Source: Juglans regia
Taxonomy: Eukaryota > Streptophyta > Magnoliopsida > Fagales > Juglandaceae
DNA: 64,000 nt
Direction of reading: 5' to 3'
NCBI RefSeq assembly: GCF_001411555.2
Contig: NC_049909.1
Span: 19,020,623 to 19,084,622 of the forward strand
Below, piece after piece: positions 35,401-46,454 of this stretch. The number at the start of each line of letters is the position of its first letter. Position 1 is the first letter of the stretch. The notes under the pieces were generated by a model. That model searched no databases and had not been told where the DNA came from. It saw only the letters and a list, made by a program, of their open reading frames with translations. The position numbers were made by a program, and so were the translations under genes.

Positions 35401-37816
35401 TGAGTTAATTAGATAATCCACATTAAAGAGTTCACTTAATTTTAATTTTATTATTGTATATAATTTTTATCATTTAATACATTTTCTAAGAAAGTAAAAT
35501 GGAAGAAAAATGTTGGGCTTTTTTGTATGTTGGCCCATTTTGCACTGGCCCGGACCGAATTGGACTGATAGATAATGGTCCGGTCCGGTCTCGGGGTGGA
35601 AAATGGGTGGATCAAAATTTTCGGCCTGGTCCAAAAATCCCCCCATGGACGGACTGGACCGGACCGGACCGGACTGATTACACCCCTAATTACAATATTG
35701 TTGGAAGTGATAATGATGATAGTGGAAATGGTAATGGTGGTCGTGGTGGTAACAGCAGCATGAAGGTGGCCAAGAGCAATGTTGTTGATGGTAATGTGAA
35801 AGTAACAATGGTGTAAGGATGGGGTTGGCGGGGTGTGGAACAGGTGGTAGTGGTGACAGTAGTATGCAAGGTGGTGGTACGGAGACGGTGATGATGGTGG
35901 TTTAAGTGGCATTCACTTAAAATATGGAATTTATGAATTTTAAAATTGTGAGTGGAGGCAAAAGTAAGAAGCGATAATGGAATTTCAATAAACAACTTTC
36001 CAAAATATACACACTTGAACAAACCCAAATATTTCGCACCAATTTAAACCCAATAAAATGAGCATAACCAATGCTACTTTTATTCATTGCTAAATGGGGA
36101 TGAGCAAATGATTAAGATGAAAATCAGTACGCTCATAAAATAATAATTTCAGACGATCTATTAAGTTTCACTCAGAAAAACTGGCACAGGGTCTTGAATC
36201 TTGATTTCAAAAATGCACTCTTTGTAGAAGAAAAATAGGAGGTTAAACCACCAAATTGACCACCCCCAATGGTATGGTGGAGGGATATGGAGCAAGCTCT
36301 GATTGTGGAGCAGTCATGGACCAGGAAGAAAAAAAAAACGAGAGAAGTACAATTATGTACCATGTAATTTATTAAAAACATCTCCACAATTGGAAGAAAA
36401 TGAAGTACCTTGAGTGAACTCAGTGCCTGATCAGTGACAGGCAAACCCCCCAAGTCCAAGACAGACAAGTTTTTAAGCGAAGAGAGAAGGACAATTCCAT
36501 TCGTGGTTACACCGGTTTCTGATGCATATAACTTTTCCAGTGATGAAATGGATATAAGATGCTGAATGCCCGCATCAGTAACCTTCAAGCATCTAGAAAG
36601 ATCCAATTCCTTTAAACTCGTCATTCCTAAACCCAGAGAAAACATTTAGAAAATGTAAAAAATTGACTTTTTGAAGTCCTCCTAATTGTATGGTTTTATA
36701 ATACCTGTCATAGCCCAAAGAGCTGAACTAGTGACTCTATGGCAATCTGAAACTTTCAAGGAGCGCAGGTTCCGAAACCCTCCCAAGTATGCCATCCATT
36801 CTGCGTCCACAGAGTTCTCACCTCTGAGATCAATCTCCTCCGCACTGTGTTTGAAAACTCTACGAGAGCAGAGCTAGCTTAGCAAAGACCATGATCACAA
36901 AAACAAGAAGAAGAAAAGGCAGCAGCAGCTAACATACAGAAACTAATTGACTCCAAGGGCAAAATACTAGGATTTAATGACACAAAAGGAAAACAAATTT
37001 GATATACTATAGGAACCTACACGTTTCTGAGTTTGCGACGCGAAATAGAATGATTGAATGAATTTAACCAAAATGGCTTAAAAACTTAAAAAAGAAAAAT
37101 TCGTCGAATACTTGAGTTCACTCGACTTATATTATACGAAAGTTTCAGTCTGAAATTTTCCCCCACGGATTCTCAGCAACCAAATCGAGATAGTCATGCA
37201 AGCTGTAACTTATCACATCTAATAGAGACACTTCGCAACCACATTGATTTCTGATGCACGAAAAATCGAAACACGGGAGTCCCGCTCCTTAGGGCTGCTA
37301 AAAATGCTTAGTTAAACAAAATGAAGAAACGGTAAATCGAAAATATAGTTCTCTGACATGAACTGAGCCTAATAGTGTTAGTTGGCTGAATCAAGCTCAA
37401 TTTTTCAATAAAACGATCTGTAAATGCAAGCAGCTGCAAATTTCACATATAATTAGAGGATTTATTTTTTAAAATATCATCCAAGTAAATAGAATTCGCA
37501 GAACTAATTATCTTCTGATAAACACACAAGAAAGTAAAAGCTGAAGCTTATCATTGATCAATTCGGTGCGATTAAAATATGTCCAAATTTCTTTTTATAC
37601 TACGTTTTATGAGGAACCAAAGAGGGAATGATTTAATTAGACGTACTCGAGCAAAGAAGGGTAGAGAAGACGACGGGTGAGGAGGCGGCGGAGGAGAGCG
37701 TCGGCGAGCTGGGAGGGCAAGCGCTCGAGGCTCCGCCTCTGTCTCCGCCATTTCTCCACGCTCTCTCTGCTCTGGCACGCCGCTTCGATGCAAAGCCCGA
37801 CCAACTCGCTCTCCAT
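32420..37816 (-). CDS. Leucine-rich-repeat protein (RNI/AMN1-like repeats)
   Basis: CDS = complement(join(32420..32529, 32611..33117, 34024..34639, 36409..36626, 36705..36859, 37647..37816)), 591 aa. The N-terminus (MESELVGLCIEAACQSRESV, then a basic RRQRRSLERLP segment) is followed by about 15-18 LRRs of the type 'L..LDLS...VTDAGIQHL', as in ribonuclease-inhibitor-like and F-box/LRR proteins, but no F-box is present. There is no signal peptide or transmembrane segment, so it is intracellular. It resembles the single-copy Arabidopsis LRR protein At4g23840 as I remember it; its biochemical role is unknown to me. The last exon encodes DQRLKYSKQELLELQYSS, which joins in phase across the donor at 32610. 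Without it the reading frame would end early inside the intron, so the stop at 32594 is not the real one. Confidence 0.9.
34828..35688. mobile_element. Non-autonomous hAT element in LRR intron 3
   Basis: An 861-bp element with terminal inverted repeats TAGGGGTGTAA ... TTACACCCCTA and an 8-bp target duplication ATTACAAT at 34820-34827 and 35689-35696. Both features are diagnostic of hAT transposons. Near the ends are clustered cggtc/gaccg words (ccagtccggactggacc at left, ggaccggaccggac at right), likely subterminal transposase-binding repeats. No transposase ORF; the ORFs read across its right end are not coding. Confidence 0.85.
35700..35905. repeat. GGTGGTNNT-type low-complexity stretch
   Basis: Imperfect runs of gatgatgg / ggtggtggt / aatggtggt in LRR intron 3, beside the hAT element. 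They produce long but meaningless ORFs on both strands. Confidence 0.7.
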
Positions 37817-38715
37817 TATCTCTCTCCCTCGCTCGTTCGCAGCTTTTGATTCAGATTTAAATATATTAATCTTGATCTGTGGAAGGCGATTGTGTTTGCG
37901 TCTTTGACTAGCTTCTGCTGCTTCTCCGAATCACCAACGCCTTCAAGGGTGAAGAATTATTGTCGATGAAATATTCTTTATTGTTTGTGTTGGGCCTTGG
38001 CCGTAAAACGTCTCTTCAATTTTTATAAAAAGATTATATAAAATTAAATTCATAAATTTACCTAATTTAATTTAGTACGCTAGATGTAAAATTATTTTAC
38101 TATAAAATATAAATCATGTCAATTTAAAATTTCTTTTTATGTAATTTCTTTTTTATAAATGCAGCACTTCTCAAATTTTTAATATATGCATTTAAGGAAT
38201 AACATTTAGTACATCTATATGAAACTAACGAGAATTAGTTATCCAAATCAAATGAGATGAATTAAAAGTTAAAAATAAAATAAAATATTATTAAAATATA
38301 ATTTTTATTTTAAGATTAAAAAAATTAAATTATTTATTATATTTTATTTAAAAATTTAGGCGTCAATTGACTGACACATGAAATATTTTGCATGTTACAA
38401 TCGTCGGTTGACTGCCTTCAACACCTCTCTCTCATAAGGGTAGTGATAGGGTTACTATCTTATTATTACACATTTATTACTTATAATTCGTTATAAGTTT
38501 TTTATTTTTTTATCATTTTTTTAACATCCTTAACCATTAAGAAAAAATTAAAAATATATATAATTTTATTTATAATTACTTCCTTAACCATTAAGTAAAA
38601 TAAAAAATTAAAAAAAAAATAAATAATAAATAAGTAGTAGAAAGATAGTAATCTTATCAATTTCCTCTCATAAACCATGCTCACTCATGTGACCAAGTGC
38701 CAAATTAAACATCGT
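37817..38715. other. Promoter side of the LRR gene and AT-rich spacer
   Basis: The first 150 bases upstream of the LRR ATG are less AT-rich and likely hold its promoter and 5' UTR. Then come diverged repeat fragments: M3-like at 38015-38160, M1-like at 38220-38350 and M4-like at 38430-38650. No gene. Confidence 0.4.
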
Positions 38716-38721
38716 TTTTTT

Positions 38722-38893
38722 TAGAGAAATGATACTTACAGTTGTGAGTGTGCAAGCGCCGTGCAGTCGTTTTGAAAAAAATAAATAAATATGGGACCCA
38801 TATGAAAAGAAATTAATTTTTTAACAGTGGATCCCACTCTTTTTCAAAACAACTGCACGATATTTATGCATTCCACGACTGTATGTAATATTA
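38722..38893. mobile_element. MITE (family M2), well-preserved copy
   Basis: agagaaatgatacttacagt at the left and attccacgactgtatgtaat/attactct at the right. The internal 'gtgcagtcgttttgaaaaaa...ctctttttcaaaacaactgcac' is a near-palindrome. Highly similar to 20016-20172. Both ends abut T runs. Confidence 0.7.
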
Positions 38894-38897
38894 CTCT

Positions 38898-39950
38898 TTT
38901 TTTTATATATATAATGGAGGACGCACCTCTTGGTTTTATTGAAGCTCTCTTATGGGTGAGAAACCGTGGTAACAATGTAACAATGTGAGCAACCAACTAC
39001 AACCCAGCTTTAACAGCAAAACAAACCATACCAAAGAATAAAATTCAACCAATTATATACAAAGCATTTCTAAAATATGGGAAGCCAAGCTTATCTGTCC
39101 GAATCAAGCCCCTGATCAAGAGAGGAGGAACAAGATTCATCTTAGTCCATGAACCTGCACATGATTTCCTTGCCTGAAAACATGACTAATTGAAAACATC
39201 TTGCTGCTCAATAAAACCATCAATTTCTCTCAATAATCTTAAAAAAAAACCAAATAGGACATTTAGCTCGTCGAAACCAATTAACCACAATTAAAGAATC
39301 CATGATCTCTATCTCTATTTTATCCAAACCGTATAAACAGATTGTTCTCACTCCAAGAAATAATGCCATGGACGCTACATAATTATTTGTGCCATGGTCA
39401 AGTGGAGAAGAGAAAGCAAAAACCATTTTGCACCTGCCTTCCTCAGGTTTCCTCTACTGCTTCCATCCACATTAAGCTTGAACCAACCATGTTTAGGTCG
39501 ATGCCAATGAATAACATGCATCGGCCTCTGTCTTCTATGAACTCTCGGTATAATATGCAAGCCTTCTAATATCTTCTCATCTTGTATAGTTAAAGGCTTA
39601 ATGGCACGCAGCTTCTCACTATAAGTCTAACAAGCCAGAATTCAATATTTCTCCAAGTCTCCTCCACGGATTCAGATGTTCCTTTCATTCTTACTTTGCA
39701 ACGACATATCCAGAGAGCCCAAGTAATAATGGCTGGAATTATGCCAATAAGAAGCCCTTTTGTTGTCGCCAAATTAAACATCTTGTGAAGTCTGATCGAC
39801 GCTAGAACGGATGTCCAGTACCTTCATATAGATCCCGTGTTTGTTTCATGAATCTCCACTATCATTAGTCGTTACTCTAAAGAAAAGCAGTTCCTCCATT
39901 TCGGATTACTTCCACTAATTCCCTACATTAGGCCATGTTGCCGATCAACC
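38898..39950 (-). mobile_element. LINE remnant (RNase H-like and zf-RVT region)
   Basis: On the minus strand, 39590-39781 reads like the C-terminal LINE segment (ALWICRCKVRMKG...EETW). 39220-39560 reads as an RNase H-like domain: HGWFKLNVDGSSRGN, then DHGTNNYVASMALFLG and a later IEIEMDS-like motif. It has frameshifts between segments. The left end at about 38898 begins with a T run, consistent with a poly(A) tail. It is unrelated in detail to the LINE at 651-2982. Confidence 0.7.
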
Positions 39951-40540
39951 CCTCAACAAATATTATCATAAAAGATAAGATTAATATAATAAGTATTGAT
40001 TTAACTGACTTTTCAATCTTAAATTTTAGTTAACGATATTATATTTATTATAGATTGTGATATTAAATATATAAATTTATTGAATGTAAATTATTATTTA
40101 ATTTCATGAATCACTACTATAAGGAGATGTGATGGCTCAATGATAAGCATGCGGTGTCTCAATGAAAAAGAGATGAGTTTGAAACTTCATGGTTACCATT
40201 TGAAGATTAATTTTAACAAGCATGCATGAGATAGGCTTAGAGCCTTGCCAAGTCTAAATTTTAGCTAGAATGTTGTATTTTAACTATAACATGGATTTAT
40301 AGCTAAACTAGTCCACATTGGACTAGCTATCTTGAAGTCTAAATAATAATAAAATATTAAATATTTTAATAATAATTTTTTTTTTAATATTTTACAAATT
40401 TAATTAATAACTTTATTAAAAAATAAAATTATTATTTTTCAATTATTTTTTCCCTCAACCTAATTATTCAATAAATATATTTTGTAAACCATTCACCCAA
40501 CAATCATATATACAAACATACCAACATTTCTTCTACCCAT

Positions 40541-40873
40541 AAAAACAATCCACTAAAATTATAAAACAATCTACAACCATTACAAAAATAGTCTACTAAT
40601 CCATCAAAACAGTCCACTAATTACAAAACAGTCTACTAAAATTACAAAACAGTCCACTAATCCATCAAAGCAGTCCAATAATTACAAAACAGTTCATTGC
40701 CATTACAAAAACAGTCCACTAATCAATCAAAACAGTCCAATAATTACAAAACAGTCCACCATTCCATCAAAACAGTCCACTAATTACAAAACAGTCCACT
40801 AAATATACAAAAACAGTCCACTAATCATCAAAACAGTCCAATAATTACAAAACAGTCCACTAATTACATCCCA
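40541..40873. repeat. Minisatellite of aaaacagtccactaattac units
   Basis: About 330 bp of 16-36-bp units built on 'acagtccactaattacaaa' with 'atccatcaa' variants, more than ten repeats of the core cagtcca. It lies downstream of ORF1. The same aaaacagtccac words reappear at about 42220-42235 on the other side of ORF1. Confidence 0.85.
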
Positions 40874-40930
40874 CATGTGGCTGGGCAGCCACTAAATGCT
40901 CAAAAAATAATGTACTACCAACATTAGAAG

Positions 40931-42102
40931 TTAGAAACCTCCATAAGGTGTCGAAGGAGATGTAGATGTACATCCGGAATAGAATTTCGAATCCTTAAAA
41001 ATTGCCAATTGAATATTACTGAAATATTCTTGTTGCATGGCATTCATGCCACGTACATCTAGCATCATTATCTTTAGTTCAAAATTCTTCTGCTCTAGTT
41101 CAAATTTCTTCTCCTCTAGTTCAAACTTCTTCTTCTTTAGTTCAAATATTTTGTCACTTTTTTCGTCTGCTTTCAACATAGCATTTCTCCGCTCTTCCAT
41201 TGTCGTCGCTCTATCCTCGGTCATTTTAGCTAACGCTTTTTTGATCTCTACCTCTTTGCCTTCCATCGACTTCCGCTTCCTCTCCCTTTCTTTCTCTACT
41301 TTTTTGCCTGGAGGTCTCTCAGTAAGAACCTCCAGGTCCTCCTCGGCTAAATCAACATCAACTTCACCAACATATTTTTCTTGTGGCTTTCTCTTCTTAC
41401 CAAAGGTAGATACGTGTTGCTGCCATTTTGGTTGGTGTCTCAAAAGACACCAACAATGTTCCATTGTAAAATTAGACCCTACCATCTCTTTATACAACAT
41501 CTTGGCCTTCTCAATCTATAAAGGTGAAGGAATATGTTTTAGTTCATAAATAAGTCCAACATAAATTCATGATTAAAAATCCAATAATTACATACCTTGT
41601 CTTGCTCGGTTGCACCACTCGGGTGCAATGACTCTACCTGTGCTATATATGCACAGAACTTATTTGTCAATTTTTGAATCGTGGACCATCGATTCATCAA
41701 TGAGCCCTCAGAACGGTCAACAATGTTTGGTTTTTTATATTCATGGTAAAATGTGGTAATTCTTTCCCACATTTGAGTTGACTTTTGATCAGTACCCCTG
41801 ATCGCATCGATACTAATGTTGAGCCAAGCTGACACGAGGAGATTATCCTCCTCTACAGTGAAAGATGCACCTCTTTGAACTTTTTTTGAATGATGCCTCT
41901 TTTCACCGTCAGTTGTGGTTGCTTGGATTACAACATTAGAATGTTGCGTTGGGGTGCTATTACAACCTCCTCCCCCACTTTGTAATAGAGTGGTGAAGAA
42001 GGGGTCATCCTCAAAATGTGTGTCCATCCTTGAAAAAGATGAAATTTTCAAGGAGTCAGAAAATTGACCCAATATAGGTCCAAATTCACAAGATTCCAGC
42101 AT
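40931..42102 (-). CDS. Harbinger ORF1: Myb/SANT-like protein with NAM-associated C-terminal domain
   Basis: CDS = complement(join(40931..41515, 41596..42102)), 363 aa. The N-terminal half has a Myb/SANT-like trihelix (RGASFTVEEDNLLVSAWLN ... MWERITTFYHEYKK ... RSEGSLMNRWSTIQ). The C-terminal half (from about 170) fits the NAM-associated domain, with a long Lys/Glu-rich coiled coil (FELKKKKFELEEKKFELE). Many genome annotations mislabel this type as 'glutathione S-transferase T3-like'. In PIF/Harbinger transposons the Myb-like protein is the accessory DNA-binding partner that brings transposase to the ends. A short GT-AG intron (41516-41595) joins ASP-LYS to Ile-Glu-Lys in frame. Met at 42027 is an alternative start. 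No stop or frameshift seen, so it may still be expressed. Confidence 0.8.
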
Positions 42103-42351
42103 ATTCTGGAACAGTGACTGAAACAGCCAGTATCAACACTATAGAACTCCACAAATGCAACATATATATTATTTGAAGCAGTACAAAACAGTGAAGAACA
42201 GTCTATAACACTTCACCTTCTATACAAAACAGTCCACAGTTTTATTTGAAGCTAACTCTATTTGATTAATGCCTCTATTTACTGGAAAGTAAAGATGAAT
42301 GGATTTCAAATCTGGATTGGTTATTGGCGCACATGTATTGAGTGAATTGAG

Positions 42352-42652
42352 TGAATGAGCTTCAATTTCAGTTTTAATTTTTTGAGTGAATGAGCTTCAA
42401 TTTCAGTTTTAATGGCGCACATGTAATAGAGTGGTGAATGAGCTTCAATTTCAGTTTTAATTTTTTGTTCAGCACAAACATTATGCTTCTGGTCCTTACA
42501 GTTTACAAAATTCTTCAGATTTTGAGAAATCTGAAGAATTTTGGGGACATGAGGCGTGCATTATCTAGTATGTATTATATGCAGCTTTCACTTTCCTAGA
42601 AGATGGTCTAGTATGTATTATATGCAGCTTTTACTTTCCTAGAAGATGGTTT
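42352..42652. repeat. Short tandem duplications inside the Harbinger element
   Basis: Three copies of 'gtgaatgagcttcaattt..' (42352-42467) and two copies of a 47-bp unit starting 'ctagtatgtattatatgc' (about 42566-42652). A further pair, with 'agcccagcaaacatcaagg' and 'gtatagcacaaacaaat' words, is at 42895-43070. Confidence 0.8.
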
Positions 42653-43538
42653 AGTAGATTCTTTTTCTTCCTACTTATGAGTTGATGTTGCTAGTGAGGT
42701 TGCGTTACTTCTGAGTAAACAGTGAAGAAAGTAAAATGGACTTGAGGTTTGAGATGTTTTGGCTACTACAAAAACATTTTTCTGTTTCCATCTAAAATAA
42801 TAGAGAACCTACTTGCTTGCAGCGCTCTGCAATGCTGTTTATTGATCCAAGCAGCAAACATTAACAAAAAAATTCATGTTGTTTCTGAAGGGTATAGCCC
42901 AGCAAACATCAAGGTCTAGCCCAAAAAGTATAGCACAAACAAATAAATTCATGTTGTCATGGGGACTATGGCTGCCATGAATAACCTGGTGTCCCAAAAG
43001 TATAGCACAAACAAATATGGTACAGCCCAGCAAACATCAAGGTCCAGCCCAGCAAACCTCAAATTGCATCTCTTGTATATATTCCAAAGATAACTTATCA
43101 TATATCAATTAACAAAAAAATTCTGGAATTAAAGATTTATAGATTTATAGATTTTCTGGAATTGATTCAGCTTGCAATGGTAATAGGCATTCTCTTGTAA
43201 GACAAATTTTCTGGATTAAATATGGCACCATAGAAACTTTAATTTGGTCTTGCCTCATTTTCTTATGAGTGTACCTCTACATCCAAAATGATGTGCAAGA
43301 AGAAATCCATTTAGAAAGTATGGCACCATAGAAAGTATTTATTTTCACAGGATAATGCTCATCCAAGCTTAAAGATAATGCTCATCCAACGTGCAAAAGT
43401 AATTGGCCATGAAAGTCTAGCTGAAAATTTTGATCTGAAGATACTTTGAGCCCTTGGAATGTCTTTCTCTGTTGCTCTTATATGTCTATCTTTCCTCATT
43501 TTTAATGTTACTCTAGTTAGGAACAAAAGATATTAAGA

Positions 43539-43592
43539 TAAAGTCATCAGTTATTTTTTTTTTTTGATCGGTAATAAAGTCATCAGTTATTT
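43539..43592 (-). mobile_element. Ultra-short retroposon insertion with 18-bp target duplication
   Basis: taaagtcatcagttattt is at 43539-43556 and 43575-43592. The 18-bp insert reads ttaccgatcaaaaaaaaa on the minus strand. It inserted into the Harbinger element, so it is younger than that. Confidence 0.7.
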
Positions 43593-43830
43593 AAGTCTAC
43601 TTTGTTATGTTGTGTAGTTTAAGTTGATTTCTGCAATATTTGTGTTACATACTGATGTATAATAGTTTGACCCTCTCCATTCATAACTTATCAAACATAT
43701 TGTAAAGCATATTGTAATTGAATACTGTTTTATTAAAAATAAGTTCAGACATGTTCTGCTATTTGATTATTTGACTCTATGCATTCTTAGTACAACAAAT
43801 GTTTTGTTTGGCCAGCCTGGGGAAACTACT

Positions 43831-43831
<1 letters not shown>

Positions 43832-43863
<32 letters not shown>
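43832..43863. repeat. (TA)n microsatellite
   Basis: About 32 bp of alternating TA within the Harbinger element. Confidence 0.9.
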
Positions 43864-43865
<2 letters not shown>

Positions 43866-45057
43866 AAAGGTGAAAGAGATATTGCTATTTTCTATTCATT
43901 TTCTACTCATGAATTGCTTTATAAAGTAATATGAACAATCCCCAGCTTGGTCAATCCATATGAATCACTTTCCATGAAACCGAATGTCTGGATGGAAAAA
44001 AATGATCATGGATCCCCACAAATGGCTTGGAATATACATAAAGAATTCTCAATTTCTTGTCACTTTACAGTCTATGTGATACCATCATCACCTGAAGGAT
44101 CTTTCAAACTCAGTTCTTATGTGGGACTCAAATTCATTTGTTGTGGTGTATTAAGTTAATGGTCTTATAAGTAGCAATGATCTTATGCACTACTGATATG
44201 TGTCTATACTTTCATAAAATTGGTGGCATGTTAAATATAGATGATATGTGTCTATAGAATAGTCCACGAGGTCAGCAAGTTATGTCTACCAATTCAGAAA
44301 CCACAATACCCAAATCTCAAATCAGATTCCAGCACAAAAATACCAAAATCACAAACCAAAATACTGAAATCTCAAAGCAAAATACTATAATCACTAAACA
44401 CTACGCATGACCACAGAAAAATACCCAAATCACAAACCAAAATACCGAAATCTCACGAGGGTTACACGAAAATACCCCAATCGCGATTTTGAAGTTCAGT
44501 TTGTAGAGGAAATGTGCAATCTTTGGACGAGGATTCACGGGCAATGCAACCTTGTGACAGAGTTCCGCGCAAACCCTAAACACAGTGTCAATCATTTGAT
44601 GAAATGTGAGAAAATAGAAAGAGAAGAGGGAGAGGAAATCGTCGCAGAGAAGAGGGAGGGAGGAGCGAGGAAGAGAAATTACCTTTTGGGCTGGAAGACG
44701 CCGGCAGGACGACGGAGAGAAGGCGTCTCGCGCTTGAAGAAGATGAAGGCGTCTCGCGGGTTGAAGAAGGCCTCGGGCTACGGAGATCTCTGTTTCGGGA
44801 AGCAGAGATGAAAACGAGATGAAAACGAGGGAAATAGACCGGGAAAGAGAAAATAACGTGGGAAGTAGATGAAATAATAAAATACTAGTATAAACCATGA
44901 ACAGTAACTCGCTATATTTGGAGAGGAACTTAATTTTACTGTAGCTCAAGTCTTTAACTTTATATTTTTAGCTAGTCCAATGTAGATGTTTTTTTTTACA
45001 TTTAGCTAAATTATAGACTTGCATTGGCATTTGGCTAGTCCATTGCCAATGCTCTTA

Positions 45058-45945
45058 GAGGCTTAAGAGGCGCACAACCCATGCCCATGGGCCTAAGCCC
45101 AAGGTCTATCTGCACGGCCCGTTCGAAGAGACACAATGCTTGGGTAGGGTCAAGCCTTGCACGTGGGCTGAACAAACACAACGCTCGAGCCGAATAGATA
45201 CTTGAATAGGCACAATGATTCAAAATTAAATCAGAAGAAAGAGATATATTGAGGGGAATCGAACCAATACCCTCCATTTTCCAAAGAATGCAACTATCCA
45301 TTAGACTAGGCATATCTATGAAGCATTATGTCCTTTAAACTAGCAACTACTAATTGAAAACTCACAAGTTAAAAATTGTGATATTTTACAAGGTGACAAT
45401 TTATTCTCTATAAATAGAAGATGAGATCCACGAATTTAAACATTATATTCTTTCATATTTTCAGGCTTATACAAAATTTTATAGAAATACTTGAAAGAAA
45501 AACTTCATAATCATTATCTGTAATTGGTGGCTTTGTTATATCCTAGAAGTGAAATGCTTATAACCCCGATAACAAACTCTTTTGAGTGGGGATAATTATC
45601 ATTTTAAAGATAGTATTTTACATGCCTCAAAATCGTTTGTTTTTTTTTTATTCAGATTACTCTATCTGTTCAAATTTCTTTAACAAATGCTATGTTAAAG
45701 TCCATATTGTAAAATACTAAAAAACTGAAACTTTTAAATGGTCAGACGGAAGTAGTACTACTGTAATGTGATAATATTGTGCGTGGCACCTCTAGCTAGC
45801 AAGAAAGATATTCTAGATCACTTGAGATGCATGGCATGCATGATGATTCAACGTCTCTTTAACTTATAATATTTGTTTTCCCAAAATAAATAATTAATCG
45901 CATTCACCAGTAGTACTGCTGCAGTGTTAATTAATGTTTTACGTC
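45058..45945. other. Intergenic, retrotransposon-like debris
   Basis: 45060-45320 has GC-richer text with a tRNA-like stretch (discussed under rejected items). The rest is AT-rich. RY words cluster at 45828-45843 (gatgcatggcatgcatgatg). Confidence 0.4.
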
Positions 45946-45949
45946 TTAA

Positions 45950-46320
45950 ACTTTGGTTTTAACTTTTTCATTGAGAATACACCAATTTATAAACTTCCAC
46001 GATTTTAGTGGGTACGTGGAGTACTACGTGATCACGAGCTGTTCTCTGCTGCATGCTGCATGCAGCATGCTCCTTAGCCTCCTCTCCTTTTGGCCCGAGA
46101 GTTCAGTCAAAGGATCGATGATCTCTTCTTTTAACTCCTTTGGTGATCGAAAGGGTAGTAGGCACATGACATGATCAACCAGCTTAACAGAACAGGAGTC
46201 TGACCAAAACTAATATATTCACGATTGATCACAAAGAACTAAAAATAAAGCCATGTTTCGTGACTATAGATATATATCATGATCACGTACGTACGAACTA
46301 TATCTATAAACAAAATCAAT
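45950..46320. repeat. Diverged direct duplication, copy 1
   Basis: Shares ordered blocks with 46455-46735: 'acttccacgattttagtgggtacgtg' against 'acttccgtgattttcgtggatatgtg', 'gatcgaaagg' against 'gattgaaagg', 'cacaaagaactaaaaataaa' against 'cacaaagaattaaaaacaaa', and 'catgatcacgtacgtacgaact' against 'catgatcacgtaagtaggaact'. No coding potential. Confidence 0.75.
46051..46070. promoter_or_regulatory. Perfect 20-bp palindrome containing RY (CATGCA) motifs
   Basis: GCATGCTGCATGCAGCATGC equals its own reverse complement and contains CATGCA/TGCATG, the RY core bound by B3 factors (ABI3/FUS3/LEC2). It lies about 1.75 kb upstream of the PP2C ATG. Function at this distance is inference. Confidence 0.4.
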
Positions 46321-46454
46321 TACGACGCTTCTTTCCTTAATTAATCGGCCCGTGCATGCTAGTGCACTATTACTTTATATATCCTTCTTTATTAGAAACT
46401 GAGATAGTAAATGCGAAGTAGTACCTCAATATTCTCTCCTGCTATTTTTAGCAA

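Larger units (their letters stand above)
40240..45054 (-). mobile_element. PIF/Harbinger-like element carrying ORF1 only
   Basis: The left end GAGCCTTG and the inverted right end GAGCATTG (complement of caatgctc) are each flanked by TTA (40237-40239 and 45055-45057). Further in, both arms share AAGTCTA-AATTT.AGCTA and ACATTGGACTAGCTA in inverted order, so these are long, unequal terminal repeats. The 4.8-kb interior contains a Myb/NAM-C ORF1 (40931-42102), minisatellites and a GC-richer 5' leader near 44430-44830 (minus-strand sense). I find no DDE transposase, so it would depend on one supplied elsewhere. Confidence 0.7.

Noticed and set aside
35499..36028. ORFs on both strands across the hAT element and the adjacent ggtggt tract
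   Set aside because: They come from simple-sequence and terminal-repeat DNA; no domain seen.
41037..41549. 170-aa Ser/Phe-rich plus-strand ORF
   Set aside because: Mirror of the Lys/Glu coiled coil in the minus-strand Harbinger ORF1.
44401..44949. Long ORFs on both strands in the right part of the Harbinger element
   Set aside because: No recognisable transposase or other domain. The minus-strand text looks like a spliced 5' leader (donor-like aaaaggtaattt near 44683).
45242..45317. tRNA-like stretch on the minus strand (76 nt, pairing tips agatatg/tatatct, A-box-like tagtctaatgg and B-box ggttcgattcc)
   Set aside because: The anticodon and T stems do not pair properly, and the acceptor is out of register with the T arm. 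Likely a retrotransposon-associated or decayed tRNA-like sequence, not a functional tRNA.
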